This document shows, one piece after another, positions 23,097 through 35,938 of a stretch of DNA of 64,000 bases. Position numbers and translations under genes: made by a program. Every line of letters starts with the position of its first letter. Position 1 is the stretch's first letter. A model generated the notes under the pieces. The model saw only the letters and a list, made by a program, of their open reading frames with translations, was not told the origin of the DNA and ran no database searches. This DNA comes from Morchella semilibera (lineage: Eukaryota; Ascomycota; Pezizomycetes; Pezizales; Morchellaceae). The stretch is from positions 186,001 through 250,000 of the forward strand of contig WBVU01000004.1 in the NCBI GenBank assembly GCA_009192285.1. Reading direction: 5' to 3'.

Positions 23097-24698
23097 TGAA
23101 ATAAATTTGAAATATGAAAATTGTAAACCCAAACCTTGTAACGCATCCGGAGAAGTGGTTGCTTTGAGAGTAGTTATATGGTAGCAAAGATACATGTATT
23201 TCCCATCAAGAACTCTTTGGTTAGGACTTTGTGTGCACAGACTAGTATGAACCGCTTGAATAGCAAATCAAATATTGAGAGAATGGCATCGTCCAACATG
23301 TCGTTTAGCTTTTGTCGTGATCACAAGCAGATCTGTGCGTTACAATTCAGTTTGGTTAAGTGATTATGAGCGTGACAAACCTCTAGTATGGCCGGCTTGG
23401 TTAGTACCTACATATTAACAGTCTTTTTGATGCAGTAATGCAGGCTGGAAAAATCTAGTTTTACTTACGTTCCAGAACGATCAAACCCAGATCCAACCCA
23501 GATCCAACAAAGTTGCCTACTTTGTGTGTAGAAAAAACAAAAAAATAAGAGGGCACAACATATGATAAGCAGCATCTAGGCAAGCAAAAATTTGAACTCG
23601 GATAGTTTCCTGTTCGTATCGATGAGAATCATATCATAATGCTCTGTGCGCAAAGCTCATCAAGGGTAGGATAATGTTCTCATTTCTATCATGTACACTA
23701 CGGGGAACTGTGGCGAATATTAATATCTGCCGATAGCTATAACCGAGATCATTTCCACTTGGACTTGGACGGGACGTTTGGGAAACAAAACGGATCACAA
23801 AAAGCAAAGAAAAGTAGGCATCCATACTTAGTTACCGTGCTTTGCTTATTTCACTTGCTCCGACAAAAAATGAACTTAGTCACCCAAGCACGTGATCAAC
23901 AGGACTCGCTAAAAAGAAAAGGTGTTCACATTATCATTTACACTGTTCCCACTTCAGAAATGGCACAGGTCCTTAGATCGCCATTTAAAAGAACAAATGA
24001 CCTGCAATCCTTTAACGTGTCAGCTTAGTGGACCTGAAGACGTTCCAATCAACTACATGTATCCCTCTTGTGCCAATGATCATGACGTAGCCAAAAGGGA
24101 AAAAAAGGCCAGACATCTCACAGCCCGTGACCATCCAGTGTTGCCTCAAGGTCACTCGCTAATCGTGCAGGTTTCGCTTACTTGACAGATCCGCTAATAT
24201 CACCCCCGTACTATTACTCGGGTCCAAGATGAGATATTGCCAAGCCAATATTGGGATAAGCAGCACTTACTCTGGATCTCGGAATTAGAGGAATTAGAAG
24301 GGCCGGGGGCCGAGAAAGGTACGATGCACTGAAAGGGCTGTAAGAGATGACGTTGCTCCTACTTGGCCAACCCGATCCGTTAGGCACCTGGGGTTCTGGG
24401 TTCAAAAAGGGGCTCAACGAAGGGATCCTAATTAAAGGTGCATATCATGTAAGAACACTGATTTGTAGTGTAAAATTCGTATGAATCATTGACACGGAAA
24501 TAAAACCCCCAAGAAAATCTTTCCATAAAAAAAAAGGAAAGGAAAGGAAAGAAAGAAGAAAGAAGAGGAGAAGAAGAAGGAAAAGGTATATGTAGCCAGA
24601 AGATAGAAAATAAAAGCAAAAAGACTCCAAAACAAGTGAGAAACTCCGCCAAGAAAATAACCAAGAAATAAATTTAAAAGACCAATAACACCATTTTT
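23097..24698. other. Intergenic
   Basis: 1.6 kb between paralog B (promoter side) and the 3' end of the Zn2Cys6 factor. An A/G-rich purine tract at 24528-24590 lies in the probable 3' UTR of the latter. No gene is seen; short ORFs here lack family features. Confidence 0.55.
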
Positions 24699-27160
24699 CT
24701 ACTGGAACTGAACGTTCAATAAATTCTGCCAAAAATTGTCTCCCATCCCATTCATCATCTGCTGCTCCTCCGCGGCACAACCGCTTTGAGGCGCCCCAAA
24801 CCCGTAAAGTTCTTGCCCATGGCCTTGGGGATTCTGGTCCATAACCGTATGATGAGACGCTGCGGCTGTGTCCCCCATGTTGCCGGAAGATATTTCAGGC
24901 ATTGCGAAGAACTCTTCTAGATCCATTGACATTAGATCCCGGTGTGGAACAACAGCGTTGGTATACGAGGCCCAATCAAAGTCGCTCATCTGTTCTGGTC
25001 TCTGCATTTCTGAACCCCCATGGATGTTCCCTCTTAGTTGTAGTTGCGATGGTAACATGGTTGGAGAATGTGATAATGAACCTGGGAACGACACTGGCGG
25101 CTCTGGGGATCCATTTGATTGACCACAAGTGTATGGAGAGGCTGCGGATGATATTGAAATACCAGAATCAGATTCCGTTGTTGGTGAAATCCTAGATTTA
25201 TTTGAGAGACTGTCAATCCGGTGCACGCTGGAAATTGCTGCTTCCACTTTCGAGATTAGAACTTTCAGTACAGCAGCACCTTTCTCCGCTAGTTTGATCC
25301 TCTGGCCAAGCATTTCTAGTCTTCTTTGGCCTTCTCGAAGAGCTTTGAGACAGGCCTCAATCATTTCAGGGTCTAGTGATGTTGGTGAAGTTATTATTAC
25401 TGCTGCGATGAGAACTGCTGGGTCGAATGTAAAGAAACAGAGAGTGTAGATGGTGTGATGGTGTTCTTTTGTCATCTGGAGTACTCGAGTTTGTGAATCA
25501 AGAATTACCAACGAAGCCTTGACAAGCTCCATCTTCGAGCGGTCTCTTGTGAATACGAATGGCCGATGAAGCCCTACTATCAGGCAGAAAGCTGAAGCTT
25601 TAAGAAGTTCGCACTGAGCTGAAAGGAATGGATATTGTTGGTCATATGAGTTGTCCCTATTTCGAATCGCAAGTGCTGGTGGGAAGAATTCTGTGAATGA
25701 GAGGATCTTTGAGTGCATCAGATCGACCGAAGAGAAGTCCAGTGAAAGTGGTTTATCGACCTTGACCTCCATGTCGTCAATTTCGTTTATGATATGGGCT
25801 AGCTGGTAATCTAGCAAACGCTCTGTGAAAGGATTTGGTGGATCTAGTGGCCCACGAGGAACAGGAGGTACTTTGTTGAGGTCCTGGGGGATTGGGCAAT
25901 CAACTGGCGGCGTTACATTACAATGCCGGTCATTGATCATTGTAGGGCGTCCAAGAATCATAGACATAAACCTAAATAATTAGAAAGGTGAAAGAAATCC
26001 AAGCCAGAACCGAATTCTTACCGATCCCAAACATAAAGGTTGACCCAGACCCGTTTTTCAATCTCTTGCTCCCACACACTGGCTACACTCTCGGCGTACC
26101 TCTTAGGCCTCTCTCGATGTAATCCCATTTCTTGTGCCTCCCTAATGGCCTGTCCAAGGGCGTGCCATGACTCGACAGCTCTTCCCTCACTCTTCAACCA
26201 CGAGCTCCTCAGAAACCATTGTTGAACACGAACAAGTGTAGGGCTGCTTGCTGACAGTAGACTTGCAAGCTCACAGGCAGTGTTGCTGTAAGTCATACTA
26301 AGGTTGTAGAAGTTCTCTTTGCCAAGGTTAAGCTGTGACATAAACTTATAATGTTCGATAGGAAGCATTTGTAACGCAACAGCTAGAACCTGTAGTAGCA
26401 ATGCAGGGAACTGTGAGAGTATTTTCTTCCTCCCATTATTGCCCAATGTATTTGATGCGCATTGATCATACCACTCTTCCATATGTTTGAGGAAAGTTTG
26501 TTCATGTAGGGAGCCGTAAATCCAGTTGCATTCCTGAAAAAATACCTTCACAAGAAGTGAGGTATAAGGCCTAGGCGGTATTTGGCGGATGTGCTTTGTG
26601 TATGGATATAACTCCACACTATCGGATACATCAACAATCTGATGATTTGATCTAACCCAATTGTTGACATTTCCATGACCATCGAGATCGAGCTAGGCCA
26701 AATTAGTCCCATGAAGTTTAAACTTAAAGTTACATGTACTTAGGTGCTTGTAGCCACCATACCTTTTCAAGTACGTTCAATGCCGTGTGTGTATGCCCAC
26801 TCGACCTAATGTACCCAAATCCGCCCGGAACATCCTTTGCGCCCAATACCAAGTCGCCCGGCGCTGCGGGGGACCCACCCTTGGGGCTTCTAGAAACCGG
26901 GGAAACAGAGGAGGACCTGCTATTGTGGTTTGGACCTGATTTGCTTTCGTATTGGCATAAGTGCGACGCGGATCTGAGAGTACAGTTTCCACATGGGTGT
27001 TGCCTATCGCACTATTATACTACAATGAGCGACACAATTATGACCATGTATCAAAGATAATAAGGCAAACCTTTTGCTTCCTGCGATGGCATTCGGTGCA
27101 TGATATAACAGTCCTAGCTCTTTTTCGCTTCCGCTGTTGAGTCAAATCTGTACTAGGCAT
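24699..27160 (-). CDS. Zn2Cys6 fungal-specific transcription factor (760 aa)
   Basis: Four exons: 27071-27160, 26763-27011, 26022-26692, 24699-25971, giving 761 codons with exact frame joins. The binuclear zinc cluster is built across intron 1: Cys21, 24, 31, 37, 40, 49 (C-x2-C-x6-C-x5-C-x2-C-x8-C), preceded by a basic arm (QQRKRKRARTVIS). A Ser/Pro-rich linker follows. From about residue 140 comes the fungal transcription-factor middle homology domain (VELYPYTKHIRQIPPRPYTS, then RRxWxxLYxWDR-like KRVWVNLYVWDR and MILGRPTMINDRH). The C-terminus is polar and Gln/Met-rich, like an activation region. The protein should bind DNA as a dimer at CGG half-sites in the nucleus; the regulon is unknown. 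Intron 1 has a weak GTTTGC donor, but the acceptor after AATAG is required to restore the CDRQHPC motif. Confidence 0.9.
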
Positions 27161-30100
27161 CTTGAGGTGTATGTATTTCGGCGGTATATATCGATGTCTG
27201 CTTGAGATGCTGAAATATCCGGGAGGTTTTCGAAGTTATGAAATACTCACTTCTGACAGGAGGCTCGGCGCGCTAGTGAAACAAGAAATTTGATGTTACT
27301 CGGTTCGTCTTCCTGCAGTGCACCTTTAAAAAACAAATAAGGGTAGCGTGAGAGTTAAAGTCTCAGGGTCCAACGTTTTTTCTCGGGGTCGTTCCGATAG
27401 TGTGTCCCACAAACGAGGGGAAAGCCTTGTGTCAGACAAATAAGGGAAGAAGGGACAAAAAAAGATCCGCACGCCAGGTGCGATGATGTAAAACAACTGA
27501 AATAGTCCCAAGTGTAGCCGGACTATGGCGTACCGTGGGCGTATCGGGGTTAAGGAATGAGAGCCGTTAAGACCCCAGACGAAGCTCGTTGGACCGCAGT
27601 AGGAATAATGAAAGTAAAACAGATGGAAAATCAATCTGTTTCTCTGGTCTATCTACCCGAGTTTCTTCGTTTCTTCTCACACTCTAACTTGCTTTCTGAT
27701 TTGTGGATTGGTAATGTGAACTATGAAAAGAAATTCGACAGTTACGGCATCGAAATATAAGCAGTTTCAATCCGATATAGTAGCAAGGAAGAGAACTAGA
27801 AAAGGTTCACTTCGAGGAGAATTATAGAAGATGGGGAAAGGAGAGCAAATGCAGGGAGTGTGCTTTAATTATCTCGGTTTGCGCGTGTGGAGACCGAATA
27901 TGTCTTGGCCTTTTTTTTGCAGTAAGTACAGTGCAACCCCCCCAATATCTGCATTAAACGGGTTGAGTGTGCATGTATGTAAATTATTTTGTATTCTGCG
28001 GGTTGAGCAGCGTTGGTTTTTTTTTTTACTATTCAAGAGTTTGTGGGTAGAGTGAGGAGTGAGGGTGGTGAGCCTGCACCCGGCTCTCTCAGGTCAGGTA
28101 TGAATTATGTATATTTGGAGGGGTCGTGGATCCTGGTGCTTTCGCTCGACCATGGGAACCCATGCAGGCATGATATCCTTGTTCATGATGTATGTAGGTG
28201 AGAAATTTCTGAGGAGGTCGGTAGGAATCTACTACCTACTTTGCAAAGCAGGAGTTAGCTCTACAGTATTGAGGCACAAGTGTGAGGAGAATGCATGTTG
28301 AGGAGTGATAGAGGGGAAGCTATGAAGGAGACGATGGACCATCGATGATGTGGGTGCTTATCGCAATCTGGTCAAAGCCCATCTGTCTGTTTTGCCAAGG
28401 CGTAAGACGTAATGCGCACAAAGCGCGATGGAGAGGGGATTCCGGTCTGGCAGTCCTAGTGTACTTACCATCGCAATAATAACTACAATGTGCGTTTCCA
28501 GCGCAACGATTGAACAGCTCTCGATCGATGCTTGGTTGGCCGGTTGGCCATTAAGTCGTGACTTTACGATAGGTGTTGTGGGGCATCCTATCTGCAGAGT
28601 AACCGTCTAACTGCCTGAACAACATGAGCCTGAAGCCTCATGTGAGATACGTACGTACCGGGCAACCGAACGAACCTCCCCCCCGGGTCAATATTTTGCA
28701 TATAGAAAAATACCACCCAATTCCGTCTCGGGAGCCCTCCGAAAGTTATTGTTAACAACTATGCCGAATATGAAATTGCTTTCGGAGTGTGGATTTTCTG
28801 ACTGTATGTAGAGTATTGCTCCAACCAAATGTAATGTACCTACATACATGAATGAATATGTAGGCCAATGCATGCACAGCCTAGGTATGTAGATCTACAC
28901 GAGCCCTTTTGAAAGTGCACAAGTATGATCGGGGAGGGGTTCTGTGATCTGCAGCTGGCGGGAGTTTAAATACACCTCCAATGAAATCCAAACCTCAACC
29001 ACATACTTGGCAGATGAGGTTTTTATCCAATGTTGAAAGGTGGGGAAGAGAAGGCTCCTAAAACAACAAGTGAGTTCGGTAATGATGATAATATGGAAAC
29101 AAGGTAAGTTCGCCCCACGCTCATAATTTTCGATGATGCTCAAGTCATATTTTTTATTGTTTATGCAGCTCATGCGTTTTGATTCTCGGGGGCTCCCCGA
29201 AAGTTGCTGCATTTGATCATCCTAGACCTTTGATCAATTGATGAGTTGGAAATATCCTAAGCAAAAATCGAGGTTCGAGCTTGCCTGAGTAAACAATTAC
29301 CCGTGATATCATATCATCGGGAGAGTAGGTTCTGTCCAAATCTGTCAGAATCAGTAAGAAGATGTTCATATTCTAAGGATTCAACGGGGTTCATACCTGA
29401 AACGTATATTGACAGCTGCAGAGGACTCGGGATCAGGGAGTTAAGCAGCGACAGGGCAGTCCACCCAGGACCAGCCACGGGTAGCTAGAGGCTCCTGCCG
29501 CTATCGATAACGAGGGTATTCATCCGCGACTTGTCTGCCTAATTTTCTGTTTATAGGCTACCAGTGTATTCCTCTCCTAGCAGATGGGCGAAGGAACGAA
29601 GGGACTCACCACCTTATTTAAACCTCAAAATTCGTGAAATCCGTTCAGCTTGCGGTGAGCAAGAGATATCTACCTCGGAGTTAAGAGGAAGATGTTTCGG
29701 TGTTCTGCAGAGATAGATCACCTCGCGAGTGATGTTCTATGAAGTCTGTTTATCACAATTCTCACCAAAACCGATAGGTTTGTTGGCCCACCAGTCGTCA
29801 CTCGGACAGAGCGTGTATGTAGCTCTATTCCGTACACGCCTGCAGCGGTTTGGCCGTTGGTTTCACCCCTGTCCCTTATTCTTTCAGTAAAGCTAAGCGC
29901 ATCCTCCTATGCTATGTCGGCGAGTGCACCTCGCGACTCCCACTATTCAACCTTCATCCTTCCTCCTAACCTCATTCTCAGATTCCGCCGCAAATTCTAC
30001 AGGCGCCGTAACATGAGAGTCCCGTCACAATACAACCTTTCTTTTCTGTGCCGTATGCCATAAACTCACCCTTTCGGGCACCATATACTTGTGCCAAACT

Positions 30101-33100
30101 AGCACAGAAGTGGGGAAATACATACATGTATGTATGTTGGAGGCAAGGGGGGATCTATCGCTAGCATTTACCCCCCTCCCCCCTAACCACCTTCACATGG
30201 CAGTGCGGCCTCTTGCAATTTGATTCTACATTAGAACCGAACGTGACTAGCCCCACATAAGGTCCAATTAGAGATCGGATCGCTACAGCTGGGTGCTGGC
30301 CAGCACTACAGATTCTCTCGCTCGCAACACCGAGATAACCCTGGCCCCAAAAAATAGTAGAATGGCAAGGTTCCTTGAGCAAGAGCTATATGCGGTTCCT
30401 GACGCCCCGCTTGAGCCTCAGGGCCGTCTGGGGAATTGTTACCAGGAATATCCTAGGCTTATTCTCTCTTTTAACAATCTAGGGAGATCTCGAGTAAACG
30501 ATCGAAGGGGAACCCAAGTTATGGGAGTCGCAGCAATATAAAAACCGTCTATGGTTATGCGCGATAGAGAGTAGTAAGTACAACTTTAATTTCTTACTCA
30601 GTCTTTGATTCTTCTTGTGCTAAGTCAGAAACAGGTTTGATTTCGTTATATACATGGGTACTCTAAAGCCTTGCGTTTTTGGGTGGGTCCTGCTGACATG
30701 TTCGTAGGTTACAATTGGGCAGTCAAATGATAATACCCATCTGCTGCATCAACCCCGGTGCATTCTTCAATTAGCCCCATCTGGTTATTCCCCATCCTTC
30801 TTATGGCGCTCAAAGCCTCGAAGCCTTGCGGGCCGCGGGGTGGTATTGCAATTGGGAAATCAGATTTCTATGTGAAAGCCTCATAAAACATCGTCAACCT
30901 AAGTGCTCGATGCGTTTGTAATTTAGAAGACAAATCTTTTTGTCACTATGGGTTTATTGGATAGACCTGATAAACCAATTACCTCGCAAGTTTCGCTGTA
31001 TTACATCACGATCACTAGTTTTGATCTAAGAATTAATTCACACCCGCGGAACCCGATTAGTTGGCCAGGGATCGACAGGTTACTCGGGTTACTAAGTACG
31101 TACGTACCCTGCTATTTTTGGTTTAGGGCTGAGATTTTTTAGGGTTTGAATAGAGCATTGAACTTGATACTGCTACCAATAGATGGGCAATGATAATGAT
31201 AAGATGGATGCATGGTACTATTGATTAGTTCTAATGTGATGATCACTGAGTTTCTCGTGCTTCAATTCATAAGGCATGGGGCAGATATCCCTTACTTCTA
31301 AAGACAAAGCCAAAATAAATATAAAAAACAAAACAAAACCCACCAGTCTGCTGATCTGATAGTGTAATCTAGTTGTCTAATAGCCAAATATTCTCGGTAG
31401 TTATCGGGCCGAGAATACCAATCTACACTGCCGCCAGCCGCATATTTACATTCCCAACACTGTTCCAAGGCTTTATTAAGGTTGGCAAGCTCTAGAGTAG
31501 TATTTTTAGCGGTTTCTTTTTCTTCTTTTATTTTCAGTTAGCAAAGCTATCTCTAATAATAGTTAATTGGTTAGTTAGTTTTCTTCATTAGAACAGACGT
31601 CCTACCATGATATCGAGGTTTTAAGCCCGAAATACATAAAGCACTACGGCTTACAACACTGAATTATGCACGATCAACCGCGTTGGTCCTAGGCTCCTGG
31701 TTCATCCTTAATGCTAGATAATTTGCTAACAGGTCGATAAGAGTTGAGACTCTAACTGGGGTTGAATCGATTGGCCCAGTTCTGATAGTACACCCCTCTC
31801 TTCCATGGTGGTCATTGAATAGATAACACATGGCACTTTGAAGAGCACTATTACCATGAGTGATATACTATAAAACCAGCACATAGGTTTAATATACCAC
31901 TTTATCAAATCAATCTCATGTATAGAAAGGAGTCGTGACATCGACACTGACCTTACTCTCGATGAATGCTGAATAAAATAGCTCCTGATGATATCAAAAT
32001 ATATCTTGGCATGTTCAGACTCAGTGTTAAATCCCTTGGCAAATTTAAACAAATGGGCTACTATAGAAATCGTCGATTAACTACACCATATAGGCACTAA
32101 AGGATATATCGAGGAGTGCCTACATATATGCATACTGTAGCGATCCCAAACCGCACCTGAGCTTGTGAGGTAGACTCACTGTGCACCATGAGTGACGTGT
32201 GGCTAGGATATCCAAAACCAGGACTACGCAGCCCGAGAACCCAACACCAACTCAACTCCCGAAACTTCTACGTAACAAAGTCCCGCAAAGCATAACCCAT
32301 AAGAAACCGTGCTGTATCCCCTGGAGCTCGGGACCGAACATCCTCCAAACCAGCAAATGCAGAGAAGGCCTAGCTACCGGACCAGCCTTAGAGCAGAGTG
32401 CATCGAATCCTAACGCCCACCACCACTAAACGCCACCATTCTCGCCTAGTTCATCCAATCGCCATCCATCCCGTCCCCGCGGCACACCCACCAACCAGGC
32501 TCCGATGCTCCGCCGACCCGATCGAGGCAACGACACAACCCGGCGCGCACGGAGACGAGAAGCCTTACTATGGAAACTTAAGAGTCGTGTATAGGGAGCT
32601 GCGGGAGCTAGGCGCCGATAGTATGAGGATGCGGGGTTTTTATGAACCTTTGGAGCTAGGAGGCCGCAGGCCTGATGGGAGAGGTGGTGCGCCTGTTAAG
32701 TACCGCAGAGCTGGAGGGCGTACGTGGTGGGGTTTTACTCGGTGCTGAAGCTACTGGGGGGTGTTCCCTGCATGGTCTGTATGACCCCGGCGCGCAGTTA
32801 ATTGGTATGTTACCATGCCATGGCGATCAAACACGCAAACACAACGGTATGACAGAGTGTGGTCCTAAATCCGAGAGCTCATCGCAGAGGTACGCATGGG
32901 CCTAATCTCCATATTCGCTCTCTACCGTACGAAAGTGAATGCATAAAGGCCGAGCTTGGCAACCGTTGGGGGGGGTGCGTCTTGTTACGTAGTCCGCGGC
33001 CATGGACGGATTGGCTCTGCTGTATAATTGCGTGCGCTGTGCCCCATCCTATCAAGCTTCAAGGCGTTAGGAGAGGAGGCTCAAAACCCGTCAATGTCAA

Positions 33101-34192
33101 GAGCCCGGCCTTGTTCATGACCGGCCACTTATATGAAATAGTAATCATAGTAGCACACATCACGCCCAATGGCCCCACGCACCGTTTATTGAGCAACCCG
33201 CGGACATATGGAGTGCCTCTAGATGTAGGAAATATAATAACCAATTCATAACCATCAACTAAAATCCACAGCGCGTACCCCACCATGAATAAGCATACTA
33301 CGAGTCCCCCGTAAGCTCTCTGCATTTTTTTTTCCCCCTCCTCCCCCTCGATCCTTTGTGCCTCTATGTAAGATTCCGAGTGATTCTTCATGATCCAACC
33401 AAACAAAACAAAACAAAATCCAAAACCCCTGTGTAACCCCAACCCCCCTGGTAATGCTTACCTGCAACGTTGTGGTGCAACAACAACACACGCATCTTTT
33501 CCCCGGCCGGGGATGACGAAAGCCGCAAAGCCGCGACGGGGGATGGATACGGTTAAGCTTAAAGTGCAAGAGGGGAGGGGGGGTGAGGAACTCGGATTAA
33601 GCTTTATTAACTCCGAATGGGGAAGTCGGGTACTCGGGGTTAGGTTTCGCGGTAGGGTTGTGGGTTGCTGTGCCTGGCTGGGTACGGAGATAACGGCCGG
33701 CAATCTATTTTCTGCTGGTAGTAGGTAGATGATGATCATGATGAGGTAGAGGTACGAGTGAGAGTGAGAGCGCAGGGGGCAGGGGAAAAAGGTGAAGCTA
33801 GGAGCACAGAGTATGTGAGGGGCGGGAGTGAGGTGGGATGTTTGTCTATAGTGGGATGAGATAGATGGCGGGGTTGGTTGACAGTACTGGAGATAGTGGA
33901 TAGAGCTCGTACGTGGAAAGTCCGGTGAGAGCGTTACAGGTAAGTACCACGTACTTACTTACTTAGTTAATTCTGTTTAATGAGAGCTAAGAGAGTATAT
34001 AAGTGTTGGTGTCTTCCAGAGAATTAAACATCATTCCACATCACACAAACACATAAAACACAATATAGTACCTCATCCACAGCTGCCTCTACTACACCAC
34101 CACTACTACTACTAGTACAGTACAATACAGTCCCCAAAGCCATATCCCCCACACTTCCAAAAAACAACAATAACAACAATAACAATACAATA
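27161..34192. other. Seven-kilobase gene-poor region
   Basis: I find no gene with recognisable family features. Short ORFs at 32199-32429, 32398-32748 and 32859-33251 are the most GC-rich and could be relics, but their frames overlap and do not join convincingly. A TATA-like element of the downstream dehydrogenase lies at 33996-34003. TACATGTA occurs at 30123, and CGAGTGAT near 29705. Confidence 0.5.
33996..34003 (+). promoter_or_regulatory. Probable TATA box of the short-chain dehydrogenase gene
   Basis: TATATAAG lies 190 nt upstream of the ATG at 34193. The leader just before the ATG is an A/C-rich unstructured stretch of CAA and AAT triplets (34160-34192), typical of well-translated fungal mRNAs. 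The assignment rests on motif and position. Confidence 0.45.
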
Positions 34193-35003
34193 ATGTCTCT
34201 CGCCGGAAAAGTCGCTCTCGTCACTGGTGCCTCCAAGGGCATCGGAAAGTCCATCGTCGAAACCCTCCATGCCTCTGGTGCTTCCGTCGTCATCAACTAC
34301 TCCCGTGACAGCGCCCCCGCTGATGCTCTCGTTTCCCAGTTTGGCGCTGAAAAATCCCACGCCATCCGTGCGGACGTCAGCGACGTTGCAGAGTGCAAGC
34401 GCCTGGTTGGGGAGACTGTGAAGAAATTTGGCAAGATCGATATTCTAGTGCTCAATGCGGGGGTACTACCGATGAAGGATTTGGCGGGCACGACCGAGCA
34501 GGACTTTGATAGGTGTTTTGGAGTCAATGTTAAGGGGCCGTACTTCACTACTCAGGTATTTTATATCCCTCTTTCTGTTTCTTCCTCAGAGCTTGGAACT
34601 TGGAGCTCAAGGCTAACAATCCCGACAGGCAGCAGTACCACATATGCCCGACGGCGGCCGTGTCATCTTCTTCTCCACCACCCTCACCGCTGCAACAACA
34701 GTAACACCAAACTACCTCCTCTACAATTCCACCAAGGGCGCCATCGAGCAGATGACCCGCGTCCTCGCCAAGGACCTCGGCAAGCGCGCCATCACCGTCA
34801 ACGCCGTCTCCCCCGGCCCCACCGGAACAGACCTCTTCTACAACGGCAAGCCTGAGGCCGTCGTCAAGATGATTGCTGGATTCAACCCAATGAACAGGAT
34901 CGGTACGCCCGAGGAGATTGCAAAGGTCGTGGGATTTCTCGCAGGCCCAGAGTCGGGATGGGTCAATGGACAGAACGTTAGGGTGAACGGAGGGATGGCG
35001 TAG
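34193..35003 (+). CDS. Classical short-chain dehydrogenase/reductase (245 aa)
   Basis: Two exons (34193-34555, 34629-35003) with a 73-nt GTATTT..ACAG intron give 246 codons, the normal length for a classical SDR. Visible motifs are the cofactor-binding TGASKGIG (residues 11-18), the NAG structural motif in ILVLNAGVLP, and the catalytic Tyr153-x3-Lys157 in YNSTK. A Ser/Thr cluster (FFSTT, from Ser137) sits where the catalytic serine is expected. The C-terminus SGWVNGQNVRVNGGMA is the standard SDR ending. It is a cytosolic NAD(P)(H)-dependent oxidoreductase, and the basic residue pattern after the glycine motif is compatible with NADP(H). The substrate cannot be inferred, because this subgroup includes 3-oxoacyl reductase-like and polyol or ketone reductases. 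The start MSLAGKVALVTG is typical. Confidence 0.93.
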
Positions 35004-35418
35004 AGTGCAAAAGGGCGTCATGGGGTGTCACTCGGGGTGGGGTTTCTTTTGTAGAGTGGATTACATAGCTAAATAGGGAATAAACGGTTTTTTTTGTTCT
35101 AAACTTTATAGGGGCTTGATTGTGATATCCTGCTTCTTCGCTCTGTCTGTGAAATATGTGGAAGCTGTTAGCTTCCACTTACTGAAGTGAAAAAAGAAAA
35201 AAGGAAATCGTCACGAGAAAACAGATACCAAGTAATTTAGCCCTTTACCACAGTATACCGAAGCCCGAGAACCGCGAACAACACAGTAACGCACGACAGG
35301 AGTAAAACCCCCGTCGTGTAAATAAAGTGTGCAGATCATTGGCGAGTGCGCGCTCATTGGAGCCCGCGACTGGCTTTCTGTGTAGATTGTATTGTGCGGT
35401 TGAAGCCGCGCGGAGTAA

Positions 35419-35490
35419 GGTTCTATAGTGTAATGGTTAGCACCCAGGATTCTGATTCCTGTAATCCCGGTTCGATCCCGGGTAGGACCT
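35419..35490 (+). tRNA. tRNA-Gln (anticodon CTG)
   Basis: 72 nt, no intron. The acceptor stem GGTTCTA pairs with TAGGACC (one T-G wobble). The A-box region reads TAGTGTAATGG. The anticodon stem CAGGA/TCCTG encloses loop TTCTGAT with anticodon CTG, which reads codon CAG. The T arm is CCCGG-TTCGATC-CCGGG. A T-run at about 35499-35506 downstream would terminate RNA polymerase III. Confidence 0.96.
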
Positions 35491-35866
35491 TTTACCCTTT
35501 TTTTTCTCCACACACCCCCCCCCCCCCCACAGCCACACTTTGCCCGCTGAGAAAAATTCCTGTAGTGCTGCCTCGACATAAGTACTTGATGTGTCCGATA
35601 GGGAGGAGAAAATTTTCTTAGGCTAGTTTAGTTCGTTACTCTTAGTTAAACGACATAGGTACATAAAATGAAGAGTAAGGGGGGCATTGGGCTTAAAATC
35701 CGACTGGTATTTTCTAGAATTCTAATTTCTAACTACTTGCACTTTATAACGTAAAAAGGGGCTAATCCTCCTTCATATCGACCGAAATGAAGGCGACCGC
35801 TACAACCTAACAACCATTTTCATGACTCTGCCCAAGTGTGCGGCGCGAGCAAAAATGAGGTTTGAG

Positions 35867-35938
35867 AGGTCTTGCTGGGGATCGAACCCAGATTACGGGA
35901 ATCAAAATCCCGTGTGCTATCCATTACACTACAAAACC
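35867..35938 (-). tRNA. tRNA-Gln (anticodon TTG)
   Basis: 72 nt on the minus strand, no intron. The acceptor stem GGTTTTG pairs with CAAGACC, the anticodon stem CGGGA/TCCCG encloses TTTTGAT (anticodon TTG, codon CAA), and the B box is GGTTCGATCCC. An oligo-T (plus strand AAAAA at 35851-35855) follows as terminator. It is divergent in orientation from the CTG gene 377 bp away. Confidence 0.96.

Noticed and set aside
29425-29490. 5S rRNA-like segment (GGAGTTAAGC with a later CCACGGGTA)
   Set aside because: Only a ten-base box resembles 5S rRNA. The flanking helices and the GGTGGGTGAC-type box are absent, so chance is more likely.
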